DNA from: Halomonas icarae
GTDB lineage: Bacteria; Pseudomonadota; Gammaproteobacteria; Pseudomonadales; Halomonadaceae
DNA: 64,000 nt
Direction of reading: 5' to 3'
NCBI RefSeq assembly: GCF_009901955.1
Contig: NZ_WUTS01000001.1
Location: forward strand, 310,001-374,000
Part shown: piece after piece, positions 1 to 9,278 of the stretch
Layout of the letters: each line of letters starts with the position of its first letter
How positions within the stretch are numbered: the first letter of the stretch is position 1
Notes under the pieces: generated by a model
What the model was told of the DNA's origin: nothing
The model's input: only the letters and a program-made list of their open reading frames with translations
Databases searched by the model: none
Translations under genes and position numbers: made by a program

Positions 1-1274
1 ACGACCAGCCCCAGCAGGGCACCGCCGACCAGATCGCTGAACCAGTGTACCCCGATCATCAGCCGTGAAAACGCCATCAGTGTCACGGCGAGCGTCGCCG
101 CCCAGTAGATCCAGTGGCGCCATGCAGGGGTGAGTTCCCGGGCGACGAAGGCTGCCGCCAGGCCGAACAGCACCACGGCGCTGGAGGTGTGAGCGCTGGG
201 ATAGGAGAAGGAGTCGGCCAGATGGGCCGGCGTATCGGGTCGCGGGCGTGCGAATAGCGCCTTGCCCAGGACATTGAGCATTGAGATGCCCAGCAGTCCC
301 GTGATGATATGCCAGAGGGCATCCAGACGTCGTCGCCACAGCAGCCATGCGGCCCAGGGCAGGGCGAGTGCCACCACGCCGAGCAGATCGCCGGCTCGCG
401 CCAGCCCCTGGCCGGCGAGGGTCAGGGCCGGGGTGGCGATCGCCTCGAACAGCATCTGGACCTGACGGTCGATGGGCAGCGGGCCCTGCAGGCCATGCTG
501 CATGACATGCAACGTCCAGCCCGATACCCCGCCCAGCGCCAGAATCAGTAGCAGCAGGCTGCCCAGAGGAACCTCGCCGTCGCTACTCTGGCGCAGCCAC
601 AGACCACGCAGTAACGGCTGGCGCCGTACCAGCCCGGCACACAGCCGATAGGCGCGCCCATTTCGGCTCGCGTGGTGGCGCAGCCAGGAGAACGTTACCA
701 CCAGCACGAGCAGTATCACGGCCAGCAGCGCCAGCGGTTGGTGAAAGGCTGGAGGCACCTCGATCAGCTGGTCCCACGTCCGTCCCAGAAGATAGCCAGG
801 CAGCACAAAGGCGGGTGCCCACAGGGCGGCGGAGGCCAGGTTGGCCCACAGGAAGGTGCGCGGGGGCATGTGCAGCATGCCGGCGATCAGCGGCACGATA
901 GGTCGAACGGGGCCCACGAAACGCCCCAGAAATACCGACGGTACTCCCTGGCGCTGAAAGAAGCGCGCTCCCCGGGCAAGAAACTCGGGATGGCGTGAGA
1001 ACGGCCAACACCGGGTCACGCGCTCACGCTGGGTATAGCCCAGCACGAAGCTGGCGCTATCGCCGGCAACCGCACCGAGAAAGGCGGCAAGCAGAGGGGC
1101 CGGTAGCGCCAGCTCCTGGTGGCCGGCCATGGAGGCCGCGGCGGTGATCAGTAGCACGCCGGGTACCAGAACGCCCACCACGGCCAGTGACTCCAGCATG
1201 GCGATAATGGCGATGATCAGCAGCAACATGCCGGGCGAGGGCGTGAGCTGGCCCAGCAACGAAGCAAGGTCCAT
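1..1274 (-). CDS. DedA-family membrane protein fused to PAP2 phosphatase (3' end outside window)
   Basis: Reading the minus strand from ATG 1274 gives one open frame that runs off the left edge (about 424 codons seen). Residues 1-200 are a DedA/SNARE-associated membrane domain with the family motif FLGRFVGPVRP near residue 114. Residues from about 250 on are a PAP2 phosphatase domain with all three signature blocks: KALFARPRP near 337 (KX6RP), YPSAHTSS near 357 (PSGH variant) and SRLMIGVHWFSD near 399 (SRX5HX3D). A GGAAGA sequence lies upstream of the start. DedA proteins are implicated in undecaprenyl-phosphate recycling and PAP2 enzymes dephosphorylate lipid pyrophosphates, so lipid-carrier handling in the inner membrane is a reasonable inference. 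The final residues are not visible. Confidence 0.85.
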   Translation of the reverse strand, partial: MDLASLLGQLTPSPGMLLLIIAIIAMLESLAVVGVLVPGVLLITAAASMAGHQELALPAPLLAAFLGAVAGDSASFVLGYTQRERVTRCWPFSRHPEFLARGARFFQRQGVPSVFLGRFVGPVRPIVPLIAGMLHMPPRTFLWANLASAALWAPAFVLPGYLLGRTWDQLIEVPPAFHQPLALLAVILLVLVVTFSWLRHHASRNGRAYRLCAGLVRRQPLLRGLWLRQSSDGEVPLGSLLLLILALGGVSGWTLHVMQHGLQGPLPIDRQVQMLFEAIATPALTLAGQGLARAGDLLGVVALALPWAAWLLWRRRLDALWHIITGLLGISMLNVLGKALFARPRPDTPAHLADSFSYPSAHTSSAVVLFGLAAAFVARELTPAWRHWIYWAATLAVTLMAFSRLMIGVHWFSDLVGGALLGLV

Positions 1275-1309
1275 GACAAGAGGTCTTCCCGTATCGAAGC
1301 CGTCAGGGT

Positions 1310-2236
1310 TCAGCCGTCGGCGAGTCGTCGCGTGGTGGCATCCAGCCGGCGCTTGAGTTCCATGAAGGGTTGCTTGGGAGAGAGGGGGCAGATGGCACCG
1401 CGTACCTCCACCCCGCCGGTGTCGTGGAGGGTGGCGATCGCCGCGGCCTCCTCGATACGCTGGCGTACCAGCAGAGCCCCGCTCTCGCTGGTGCCGGGCA
1501 TAACCAGCCAGAAGTCGGCATCGCCGATGCGTCCCAGCATATCATGGTCGCGACTATGCTCTGATACGGTAGCGCAGAAGGTATTGAGCAGAGCCTGCCG
1601 GGCAAGCCCGCCGAACTGTTCTCCCGCCATCTCCAGCTGTGGCAGATGCAGCACCGCCACGGCGAGTCGTTGATCGAGAAGATCGGCACGTTCCACCTCG
1701 CTCTTCAGTCGTTCGAGCAGTGGTGCCGCCTTCAGGGCGGAACACTCCTGATCACGGGGGTCGGTGACGAGCCAAAGCGCATGCTGATGGCGTATTCCCC
1801 AGGGGGCGAGCCCCGTGGCGACCACCAGTGTCAGGTAGGCCAGCGATTCTGGAGAGGGTAGTGCGAGGTTGGCCAGCAGCAGCCAGATCGGTGCCAACAC
1901 CAGGTTCAACAGGGTCGCCTGGCCAAGCGGCAACAGCAGCAGGGTCAGTACCGGGGGCAGCCCTAGCCACAGCAGCCCCGGGGTGGACTCTTTCGGCAGA
2001 TGGGTGGCGACCAGCAGGTAGCTGCAGGCCAGTACCAGGTAAGCCGACAGGCGCGCCGTCTCCTGCTCCCCCAGGCGCATCAGGGCAGCGGTCAGCATCA
2101 GCGGGGCGAACAGGGCGGGCAGAAGAATTCGCGTGTAGTCACCGATCAGGTAGTGCCAGAGCGCCTGGCCAAAGAGCAGCACGGCACCCAGCGCAAACAG
2201 GCACGCCAGCAGGCGCGGCGTATCAGGCGTCAGCAT
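1310..2236 (-). CDS. Membrane protein with degenerate GGDEF-like domain
   Basis: A 308-residue protein. The N-terminal ~150 residues are several hydrophobic helices. The C-terminal half (about 165-305) resembles a diguanylate cyclase fold, but at the signature position it reads GRIGDADFWLVMPG instead of RYGGDEF, so cyclase activity is unlikely. It overlaps the upstream gene by 14 bases and has a weak ribosome site, suggesting translational coupling. A regulatory or c-di-GMP-sensing role is only a guess; the GGDEF relationship rests on pattern recognition and could be wrong. Confidence 0.65.
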   Translation of the reverse strand: MLTPDTPRLLACLFALGAVLLFGQALWHYLIGDYTRILLPALFAPLMLTAALMRLGEQETARLSAYLVLACSYLLVATHLPKESTPGLLWLGLPPVLTLLLLPLGQATLLNLVLAPIWLLLANLALPSPESLAYLTLVVATGLAPWGIRHQHALWLVTDPRDQECSALKAAPLLERLKSEVERADLLDQRLAVAVLHLPQLEMAGEQFGGLARQALLNTFCATVSEHSRDHDMLGRIGDADFWLVMPGTSESGALLVRQRIEEAAAIATLHDTGGVEVRGAICPLSPKQPFMELKRRLDATTRRLADG

Positions 2237-3101
2237 GGATCAGAGTCCCAGGTGTCAAGGTGATGGGCAGCTTCTGACGCTCCAGGGCGCGCAGCTCCTC
2301 GGCAAGCGAGCGAGCATGCGGCAGAGCGACCACCCGCGCTCGCTCCACCTCACTCAGGCGCTCCAGCAGCTGCTGGCGACGGGGCGTCGCCAGGGCGGCG
2401 TCGCGGCTGATCAGTAGTGCCCCCAGGGTGCGCTTATCGAGTCGATAGCAGTGCTCGAAGCCCCGAGTCATCTCACACAGCTGACGCGCCACGCTCCACA
2501 GGTGGCGGCGTCGTGTTCGCAGCAGCACGAGTTCGGCATGGGTACCATCGCGCTGGGCGCGGCCCTGCTCCCGGGCCAGGTCACCGGCCAGTCGGGCGCG
2601 GGGCCAGAGTCGCTCTCCCGGCACCAGGCTGACCCGCCCCTTGGCCTGGGCGAACAGCGGGGTCAGCCGTCGTGTGCGGATCAGGCCGAGCAGCAGCATC
2701 GGGGCGAGCACCAGACCGGCGGTCATGGCCTGCTCGATGGGAAGCTGCCGCGCCACCCAGGCCAGGGATAGTGATGCCAGCAGGACGTTGATCGCCGCCA
2801 TCCAGGCCGGCTGAGGCAGAATGATCAAGGCGGCCCAGGCCCAGAGCAGGAAGGGGTAGCGGTCGGCCGAAGACCAGAGCAGGGCGCCGAGCAGCAGGCT
2901 GGGCAGAAGCTGCCAGGGAATCAGTGGTGGGCGGCGATGGCTGAACTCCACCAGGGTCGCGCTGATGGCGAGCCAGGCGGCGGCCAGGCCAAGCAGCATG
3001 GCCTCCGAGTGGTCGCGGGCATAGGGCACCAACAGCGCCGGAAGCAGCGCCGCCAATAGCAGATTGAGGCGTAGCAGGCTGACTTTGTACTTGTTATGCA
3101 T
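2223..3101 (-). CDS. Membrane protein, likely paralogue with degenerate GGDEF-like domain
   Basis: A 292-residue protein with four to six hydrophobic helices in the first ~145 residues, followed by a basic linker and a soluble domain. A segment reading CYRLDKRTLGALLISRD sits where RYGGDEF would be in a diguanylate cyclase; the acidic catalytic residues are missing. It is the first gene of a two-gene unit with the next membrane protein (14-base overlap), and the two share the same layout, suggesting an old tandem duplication. It lies divergent to proA. Function unknown. Confidence 0.65.
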   Translation of the reverse strand: MHNKYKVSLLRLNLLLAALLPALLVPYARDHSEAMLLGLAAAWLAISATLVEFSHRRPPLIPWQLLPSLLLGALLWSSADRYPFLLWAWAALIILPQPAWMAAINVLLASLSLAWVARQLPIEQAMTAGLVLAPMLLLGLIRTRRLTPLFAQAKGRVSLVPGERLWPRARLAGDLAREQGRAQRDGTHAELVLLRTRRRHLWSVARQLCEMTRGFEHCYRLDKRTLGALLISRDAALATPRRQQLLERLSEVERARVVALPHARSLAEELRALERQKLPITLTPGTLIHADA

Positions 3102-3204
3102 GGTGGCTTACTATGACCCCCCTTATCTGCAACGAGCCCATCGAGCGCCAGTATAGCGCCATTGCGGCTCGTTCTGGCCCCGCTTACAGGAGACACCTTC
3201 TGGC

Positions 3205-4515
3205 ATGACAGCTCAAGTCCAGCGCGACGGCGCCGCCGCGGCAGGCGCCGCAGAGATCCGCGATATTGATGCCTACATGACCGGCCTTGGAGAGGTGGCA
3301 CGGCGTGCCGCCGCGAGTCTGCGCCGTACGCCCACTGGACCCAAGAATGCCGCGCTGCTGGCCATGGCCGAGAGGCTGGAGGCATCGCGGGAGGAGATCT
3401 TGTCGGCCAATGCCCGTGACCTTGCGCGGGGGCGCGAAACCGGCCTGGACGATGCGCTGCTCGATCGCCTTGCGCTGGACGACCAACGAGTCGATGGCAT
3501 GATCGAGGGCTTGCGTCAGGTGGCGTCGCTGCCCGACCCGGTGGGAGAGATCGACGGACTAAGAGCGCGTCCCAGCGGTATTCAGGTGGGCCAGATGCGG
3601 GTCCCCCTGGGGGTGATCGGCATCATCTACGAGTCACGGCCCAACGTCACCCTCGAGGCGGCCAGTCTGTGTCTCAAGTCGGGCAACGCCGCCATCCTGC
3701 GCGGCGGTTCCGAGGCGCGCGACTCCAATGCCGCCATCGCGACCTGTATCCGTGAGGGGCTGACGGCCGCAGGGCTGCCGGAGGGAGCCGTGCAGGTGGT
3801 GGCAACCACCGACCGCGCCGCCGTGGGTCGCCTGATCGCCATGCCCGAATTTGTCGATGTGATCATTCCGCGAGGCGGCAAGTCGCTGATCGAGCGCATC
3901 TCGCGTGAGGCACGCGTGCCGGTGATCAAGCACCTCGATGGTATCTGTCATGTCTATCTGGATGCCACGGCGGACCCCGACAAGGCGCTGGCGATCGCCG
4001 TGAATGCCAAGACTCACCGCTACGGCACCTGCAACACCATGGAGACGTTGCTGGTGGATGCGCCTCTGGCCGCGTCGCTGTTGCCGAAGCTCGCGGCGGC
4101 CTACGCCGAACATGGCGTCGAACTGCGGGGTTGCGAGCGCACCCGCGCGATATTGCCGCAGGTCTCGGTGGCCGTTGAAGAGGATTGGCAGACCGAGTAT
4201 CTGGCCCCGGTGCTGGCGATTCGCGTGGTCGATGGCATCGATGCCGCCATGGCACATATCGAGTGCTACAGCTCTCATCACACCGATGCCATCGTCACCG
4301 AATCCTGGAGTCTTGCACGGCGGTTCCTGGCCGAGGTCGACTCCAGTTCGGTAATGATCAATGCCTCGACCCGCTTCGCCGATGGCTTCGAGTACGGCCT
4401 GGGTGCCGAGATTGGCATCTCGACCGACAAGTTGCACGCCCGCGGGCCAGTGGGCCTGGAGGGCCTCACCACACGCAAGTATGTGGTACTGGGCGATGGC
4501 CAGGTCCGCCAGTGA
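3205..4515 (+). CDS. proA: Gamma-glutamyl phosphate reductase
   Basis: The 436-residue product has full ProA length and belongs to the aldehyde dehydrogenase superfamily. It reduces gamma-glutamyl phosphate to glutamate-5-semialdehyde with NADPH, the second step of proline synthesis. The catalytic Cys is Cys276 in the block [13 protein letters not shown]. The start ATG is preceded by AGGAGA with good spacing. The stop overlaps the GTG start of nadD, so the two are probably translated in a coupled way. In many bacteria proA pairs with proB; here it heads the nadD-rsfS-rlmH cell-wall block, an arrangement known in Pseudomonas relatives. Confidence 0.97.
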   Translation: MTAQVQRDGAAAAGAAEIRDIDAYMTGLGEVARRAAASLRRTPTGPKNAALLAMAERLEASREEILSANARDLARGRETGLDDALLDRLALDDQRVDGMIEGLRQVASLPDPVGEIDGLRARPSGIQVGQMRVPLGVIGIIYESRPNVTLEAASLCLKSGNAAILRGGSEARDSNAAIATCIREGLTAAGLPEGAVQVVATTDRAAVGRLIAMPEFVDVIIPRGGKSLIERISREARVPVIKHLDGICHVYLDATADPDKALAIAVNAKTHRYGTCNTMETLLVDAPLAASLLPKLAAAYAEHGVELRGCERTRAILPQVSVAVEEDWQTEYLAPVLAIRVVDGIDAAMAHIECYSSHHTDAIVTESWSLARRFLAEVDSSSVMINASTRFADGFEYGLGAEIGISTDKLHARGPVGLEGLTTRKYVVLGDGQVRQ

Positions 4516-5192
4516 GGGAGCGGCAACGCCTGGGGCAGGGAGGTCGCCCGGCGCGCATCGCCATGCTGGGTGGCACCTTCGACCCGGTACATCTGGGGCA
4601 TCTACGCAGCGCCGTCGAGTTGCGAGAGGCACTGGCGCTCGATCGCGTCCACCTGATCCCCGCCAAGGCGCCGCCGCTGCGCGGTGAACCCAGCGTCTCG
4701 CCTGCCGAGCGCCTGGCACTGCTGCGCCTGGGGATCGGCGATACCCCGGGGCTGGTCGCCGACGACCGCGAACTATGGCGCGAGGGCCCCTCCTACAGCG
4801 CCGATACGCTGGCGTCACTGCGAGAAGAGCTGGGCAGCGAGGCGCGACTCGTCATGGCGCTGGGTCATGATGCCTTCCTGCGCCTGGCCGATTGGCATGC
4901 GCCACAGCGGCTGTTCGAGCTGGCCCACCTGGTGGTGGTAGACCGCCCCGATCATCAGGCGGCGCTGCCGGTCGCGCTGCGTGACCTGGTCGCCGGGCGC
5001 GAAAGCGACGATGTCGACGCCCTGATGGCGCGTCCCGCCGGCGGTCTGCTTCGCCTGCGGCTGCCATCCCGAATGGCGATCTCGGCAACGGAGCTGCGTC
5101 GACGCCTCGCCAGAGGGCTCAGCGTTCGCTATCTGCTGCCCGAGGCGGTAGAGGCACACATCATGGACCACAACCTCTATCGTCGGTCTTGA
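4512..5192 (+). CDS. nadD: Nicotinate-nucleotide adenylyltransferase
   Basis: Makes deamido-NAD from nicotinate mononucleotide and ATP in NAD synthesis. The nucleotidyltransferase motif [11 protein letters not shown] is at about residues 20-30 and the ISxTxxR-type motif ISATELRRR near the C-terminus. The GTG start at 4512 overlaps the proA stop (GTGA) and keeps the first beta strand RIAMLGG; starting at ATG 4563 would remove that strand's beginning, so GTG is preferred. The product is 226 residues, normal for the family. Confidence 0.93.
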   Translation: MRERQRLGQGGRPARIAMLGGTFDPVHLGHLRSAVELREALALDRVHLIPAKAPPLRGEPSVSPAERLALLRLGIGDTPGLVADDRELWREGPSYSADTLASLREELGSEARLVMALGHDAFLRLADWHAPQRLFELAHLVVVDRPDHQAALPVALRDLVAGRESDDVDALMARPAGGLLRLRLPSRMAISATELRRRLARGLSVRYLLPEAVEAHIMDHNLYRRS

Positions 5193-5254
5193 CGATATGT
5201 CGACCAGGTGGAAAAGCCCCGGACTCAGTTGAGGGGGCCTCGACTGAACGAAAC

Positions 5255-5283
5255 CTGTCAGACGAAGGTCAAGGCGTTACAAT
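5255..5283 (+). promoter_or_regulatory. Candidate sigma-70 promoter for rsfS
   Basis: CTGTCA (5255-5260), a 17-base spacer, then TACAAT (5278-5283). This matches 4/6 and 5/6 of the consensus. A transcript starting near 5290 would have a leader of about 25 bases before the rsfS ATG at 5315. It would give rsfS and the genes after it a promoter independent of proA. Confidence 0.5.
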
Positions 5284-5314
5284 GGTCATTCAACGACAGC
5301 CCACAGAAGACCCT

Positions 5315-5677
5315 ATGCATAACGATGCTCTCAAGACTCTAGCGGTGGATGCGCTGGAAGAACTCAAGGCCAAGGATATTGTTCAGCTGGATGTTTCGCG
5401 GCTTACCAGCGTGACGGATCTGATGATCATCGCCAGCGGTACCTCCACCCGTCATGTAGCCGCGCTGGCACAGCGAGTGGTGGAGCGTGCCAAGGAGCAG
5501 GGCCTGCAGCCCCGCGGTGTCGAGGGGGAAGCCGGTGCCGACTGGGTACTGGTCGATCTGGGTAGCCTGGTGGTGCACGTGATGCTGCCCGAGACCCGCC
5601 AATTGTATGATCTGGAGCGACTCTGGGCCGACCTGCCCAGCGACCTGGAGCGTGAAAGCGAGCTTTCGGGTACATGA
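5315..5677 (+). CDS. rsfS: Ribosomal silencing factor RsfS
   Basis: A 120-residue Iojap-family protein that binds ribosomal protein uL14 and blocks subunit joining in nutrient-poor conditions. The core block reads [16 protein letters not shown], with [16 protein letters not shown] and [17 protein letters not shown] after it, all typical. The frame is open further upstream to 5189, but ATG 5315, preceded by AGAAGA, gives the normal family length and N-terminus. The end overlaps the rlmH start by four bases. Confidence 0.94.
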   Translation: MHNDALKTLAVDALEELKAKDIVQLDVSRLTSVTDLMIIASGTSTRHVAALAQRVVERAKEQGLQPRGVEGEAGADWVLVDLGSLVVHVMLPETRQLYDLERLWADLPSDLERESELSGT

Positions 5678-6141
5678 AGGTACGGCTTTTGGCGGTGGGT
5701 ACGCGCATGCCCGCCTGGGTGACCGAAGGTGTCGAAGAGTACCGCAAGCGCCTGCCTCGCGATTTTGCCCTGCAGGTGGAGGAGATCCCTCCCGGACAGC
5801 GCGGCAAGAATGCCGATCTTGCGCGCGCCATGGCGAGCGAGGCCGAGCGGATCCGGGCCAAGCTGCGTGGCGATGAGCATGTGGTCGCCCTGGAGGTGGG
5901 TGGCAAGGCATGGAGCACCGAACGCCTGGCCGAACAGGCCGAGGCCTGGCGACTGGCGGGACGTGATGTTGCCCTGCTGGTCGGTGGGCCCGAGGGTCTG
6001 GCACCGGAGCTCTCCGCCGCGGCCGACCAGCGCTGGTCACTGTCGCCGCTGACCCTGCCTCACCCCCTGGTGCGTATCCTGCTGGCCGAGCAGCTCTATC
6101 GCGCCTGGACGCTGATGGTTGGCCATCCCTACCATCGCTGA
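5674..6141 (+). CDS. rlmH: 23S rRNA (pseudouridine-1915 N3)-methyltransferase
   Basis: At 155 residues it has exactly the usual RlmH length. This SPOUT-class enzyme methylates pseudouridine 1915 in helix 69 of 23S rRNA on assembled ribosomes. The SAM-binding trefoil-knot loop LVGGPEGL is at about residues 102-109, and the C-terminus has the conserved [16 protein letters not shown] followed by HPYHR. The ATG overlaps the rsfS stop (ATGA), indicating coupled translation. Confidence 0.97.
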   Translation: MKVRLLAVGTRMPAWVTEGVEEYRKRLPRDFALQVEEIPPGQRGKNADLARAMASEAERIRAKLRGDEHVVALEVGGKAWSTERLAEQAEAWRLAGRDVALLVGGPEGLAPELSAAADQRWSLSPLTLPHPLVRILLAEQLYRAWTLMVGHPYHR

Positions 6142-6168
6142 GTCGTCGACTCGCCCACCGGACACTCC

Positions 6169-8058
6169 ATGCGCAAGCGGTCACGTCAAAATCTCAAGAG
6201 CCCCGAACAGGAGCTGCGCATCTTTCGGGTGCGTGCGCTGCTTGCGCTGCTGGTGGTGTTTGCCCTGACCGGCCTGCTGATGGGCCGGCTGGCCTATCTT
6301 CAGATCGTGCAGCACGAGGTCTACACCACTCGCTCCGAGAAGAATCGAGTGCGGGTCGAGCCACTGCCACCCACGCGTGGCTTGATCTACGACCGCAACG
6401 GTGAGCTGCTGGCCGAGAACCGGCCGACCTATAACCTCACCCTGGTGCGTGAACGGGTCGAGGATCTCGACGCCACCCTGAATCGTCTGGTGGAGATTCT
6501 CGAACTGCCCCCTGAAGAGGTAGAGGCCTTCCGTGTGCGCTCGCGCCAGCGTCAGCGGCCTTTCCAGCCGGCGCTGCTGATGAGCGACCTCGACGAGGGG
6601 CAGATCGCGCGGCTGGCGGTCAATCGCCACCTGCTGCCGGGGGTCGAGGTGGAAGCGCAGCTGCTTCGCTACTACCCCGATGCCGAGGTAATGGCCCATG
6701 CCCTGGGCTATGTGGGACGCATCAATGCCGAGGAGCTCGCGCGCCTGGATACGGGGCGCTATGCGGGGACCCATTTTATCGGCAAGACCGGCGTCGAGCG
6801 CTTCTACGAGGACGAGCTGCATGGCGAGTCCGGCCTGCGCAAGGTGGAGACCAACGCCAGGGGCCGAGTGCTCCGCGAGCTCGGGCGCACCGACCCCACG
6901 CCCGGCAAGGACCTGACCCTGACGCTGGACAAGAAGCTCCAGCATCTGGCCTACGATCTGCTTGATGGTCGGCGAGGTGCCATCGTCGCCATCGAGCCCG
7001 CCACCGGAGGAATCCTGGCGATGGTCTCGGCGCCGGGCTACGACACCAATCAGTTCGTTACCGGCATCGATGTGGCCTCGTATCGTGGATTGCAGGAAGA
7101 TCTGGATCTGCCGCTCTACAATCGAGCGATCCGCGGTCACTACCCTCCCGGCTCCACCATCAAGCCATTCCTGGCCCTGGCGGGCCTTGTCGAAGGCGTG
7201 ATCACGCCCGACGATACCATCTACGATCCTGGCTATTTTCAGCTGCCCAACGACAAGCGGCGCTATCGAAACTGGCTGCGCTGGGGGCATGGCCGGGTCG
7301 ATCTCGAACGCTCCATCGCCGTCTCCAACAACACCTACTACTACACCCTGGCGCACGAGCTGGGCATCGACCGCATTCATGCCAACATGACCAACTTCGG
7401 TTTCGGCACACGGGTCGGCCACGACATCTTCGGCGAGAGCCGTGCCCTGATGCCATCCCGGGAGTGGAAGCGCGAGCGTTACAATCAACCCTGGTACCCC
7501 GGAGAGACGCTGTCGGTGGGGATCGGTCAGGGCTATTGGCAGATCACGCCGCTGCAGCTGGCAACGGCCACCGCGGTGCTGGCCAATCGTGGTACCTGGG
7601 TCAAGCCGCGCCTGGCCATGCGCCTCGGCGATGAGGCACTGCCGACCCCCCTGGCGGATACCCCCCAGGATATCGAGTTGGCCAACGAGGGGTGGTGGGA
7701 TCGTGTCTTCTCCGGCATGGAGAAGGTGATCTCCGGTCGTGAAGGAACCGCGCGACGCACGGGGGTAGGGCTCGAGTATCGCATGGGGGGCAAGTCGGGC
7801 ACCGCTCAGGTCTTCTCGCTGGGACAGGACCAGAAATATAACGCCGATGAACTGGCCGAGCGGCTGCGTGACCACGCTCTCTTCATGGCCTTCGCGCCGA
7901 TTGAGTCACCCCGGATCGCGGTGGCGGTGATCGTCGAAAACGCCGGTGGTGGCAGCACGCATGCGGCCCACCTGGCCCGAGCGATGACCGATGCCTGGCT
8001 GCTGGACGACCAGCAGCCCGATGCAGAGCAGATCCGTGAGGAGATGGAGGAAGAATGA
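6169..8058 (+). CDS. mrdA: Penicillin-binding protein 2 (elongasome transpeptidase)
   Basis: A 629-residue class B PBP that cross-links peptidoglycan during rod elongation with RodA. A single N-terminal membrane anchor lies at about residues 21-45 after a basic cytoplasmic tail. The pedestal/dimerisation domain is followed by the transpeptidase domain with Ser329-Thr-Ile-Lys332 (SXXK), Ser386-Asn-Asn388 (SXN) and Lys542-Ser-Gly544 (KSG). It is followed 22 bases later by rodA, its obligate glycosyltransferase partner. Confidence 0.97.
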   Translation: MRKRSRQNLKSPEQELRIFRVRALLALLVVFALTGLLMGRLAYLQIVQHEVYTTRSEKNRVRVEPLPPTRGLIYDRNGELLAENRPTYNLTLVRERVEDLDATLNRLVEILELPPEEVEAFRVRSRQRQRPFQPALLMSDLDEGQIARLAVNRHLLPGVEVEAQLLRYYPDAEVMAHALGYVGRINAEELARLDTGRYAGTHFIGKTGVERFYEDELHGESGLRKVETNARGRVLRELGRTDPTPGKDLTLTLDKKLQHLAYDLLDGRRGAIVAIEPATGGILAMVSAPGYDTNQFVTGIDVASYRGLQEDLDLPLYNRAIRGHYPPGSTIKPFLALAGLVEGVITPDDTIYDPGYFQLPNDKRRYRNWLRWGHGRVDLERSIAVSNNTYYYTLAHELGIDRIHANMTNFGFGTRVGHDIFGESRALMPSREWKRERYNQPWYPGETLSVGIGQGYWQITPLQLATATAVLANRGTWVKPRLAMRLGDEALPTPLADTPQDIELANEGWWDRVFSGMEKVISGREGTARRTGVGLEYRMGGKSGTAQVFSLGQDQKYNADELAERLRDHALFMAFAPIESPRIAVAVIVENAGGGSTHAAHLARAMTDAWLLDDQQPDAEQIREEMEEE

Positions 8059-8080
8059 GCGTTCGGCGGAGTACTGATCC

Positions 8081-9241
8081 ATGGCGTTGAGTGGATTGTC
8101 GCGTCACTGGCGGCCCCACCCGGTCAAGGCGTCGGCCAGTGGTATGGCGCGTCGACGCGGCTTCTGGGAGCGGGTGCATCTGGATCCCTGGCTGCTCGGC
8201 ATGCTGCTGGTACTGATGGGGGCCGGCCTGGTCGTGATGTACAGCGCCAGTGGTCAGCGTATCGATACCGTGATCTCCCAGGGTGTCCGTTTCGGCGTGG
8301 CGCTGGGGGTAATGGTGGTGATCGCCCAGTTCAGCTCGGCGACCCTGATGCGCTGGGCGCTGCCGGCCTATCTGCTCGGCGTGGTGATGCTGATAGCGGT
8401 AGAGCTGGTCGGAGATACCGGCATGGGGGCCCAGCGCTGGCTGGTGGTGCCGGGCGTGATCCGCTTCCAGCCCTCCGAGCTGATGAAGCTGGCGATGCCG
8501 CTGATGGTGGCCGCCTACCTGAGTCGACGTGAATTGCCGCCCAGGCTCGGGGATCTTGCGGTATGTGCACTGATCATCGGGGCACCGGTGGTGCTGATCG
8601 CCAAGCAGCCCGATCTGGGGACGTCGCTGCTGGTGGCGACCGCGGCGATCTTCGTGGTGCTGCTGGCGGGGCTCTCCTGGCGCATCATCGGGCTACTCAC
8701 CGCCCTGGCCGCGGCGGCGCTGCCACTCCTGTGGATGAACATGCACGACTATCAGCGCCGGCGCGTGCTGACCTTTCTCGACCCCAACAGCGATCCGCTG
8801 GGAGCCGGCTGGAACATCATCCAGTCCACCACCGCCATCGGCAGTGGTGGCGTGTTGGGCAAGGGCTGGCTGGAGGGCACCCAGTCCCAGCTCGAATTCC
8901 TGCCAGAGCGCCATACCGACTTTATCGTCGCGGTGCTGGGTGAGGAGTTCGGCCTGGTGGGCATGCTGACCTTCCTGCTGCTCTATCTGCTGATCGTCTG
9001 CCGCGGACTGTGGCTCGCTGCCGAGGCCCAGGAGACCTTCGGGCGCCTGTTGGCCGGCAGCATCATCCTGACCTTCTTTATCTATGTATTCGTCAATATC
9101 GGCATGGTCAGCGGCATCCTGCCGGTGGTCGGTGTGCCGCTGCCGCTGGTCAGCTATGGCGGCACCTCCAGCGTGACCTTGATGGCCGGTTTCGGTATTC
9201 TCATGGCCATTCATGCCCACCGCCGGCTGCTGCCTCGCTGA
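8081..9241 (+). CDS. rodA: Peptidoglycan glycosyltransferase RodA
   Basis: A 386-residue SEDS-family polytopic membrane protein that polymerises lipid II during cell elongation. It shows the family blocks GAQRWLVVPGVIRFQPSE, KQPDLGTSLL, RHTDFIVAVLGEEFGLVG and PLPLVSYGGTSSVTLMAG. The N-terminus has about 30 basic residues before the first helix; an alternative start at ATG 8144 (MARRRGFWERV) would be closer to the usual length. Located between mrdA and mltB in an elongasome and peptidoglycan-remodelling operon. Confidence 0.96.
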   Translation: MALSGLSRHWRPHPVKASASGMARRRGFWERVHLDPWLLGMLLVLMGAGLVVMYSASGQRIDTVISQGVRFGVALGVMVVIAQFSSATLMRWALPAYLLGVVMLIAVELVGDTGMGAQRWLVVPGVIRFQPSELMKLAMPLMVAAYLSRRELPPRLGDLAVCALIIGAPVVLIAKQPDLGTSLLVATAAIFVVLLAGLSWRIIGLLTALAAAALPLLWMNMHDYQRRRVLTFLDPNSDPLGAGWNIIQSTTAIGSGGVLGKGWLEGTQSQLEFLPERHTDFIVAVLGEEFGLVGMLTFLLLYLLIVCRGLWLAAEAQETFGRLLAGSIILTFFIYVFVNIGMVSGILPVVGVPLPLVSYGGTSSVTLMAGFGILMAIHAHRRLLPR

Positions 9242-9278
9242 CCGCGGTAGGGTCTGGCATCGACAGGGGAGAGCGTAC

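Noticed and set aside
6181-7875. Long minus-strand frame opposite mrdA
   Set aside because: Fully inside a well-supported PBP2 gene, with no recognisable motif or plausible start signal.
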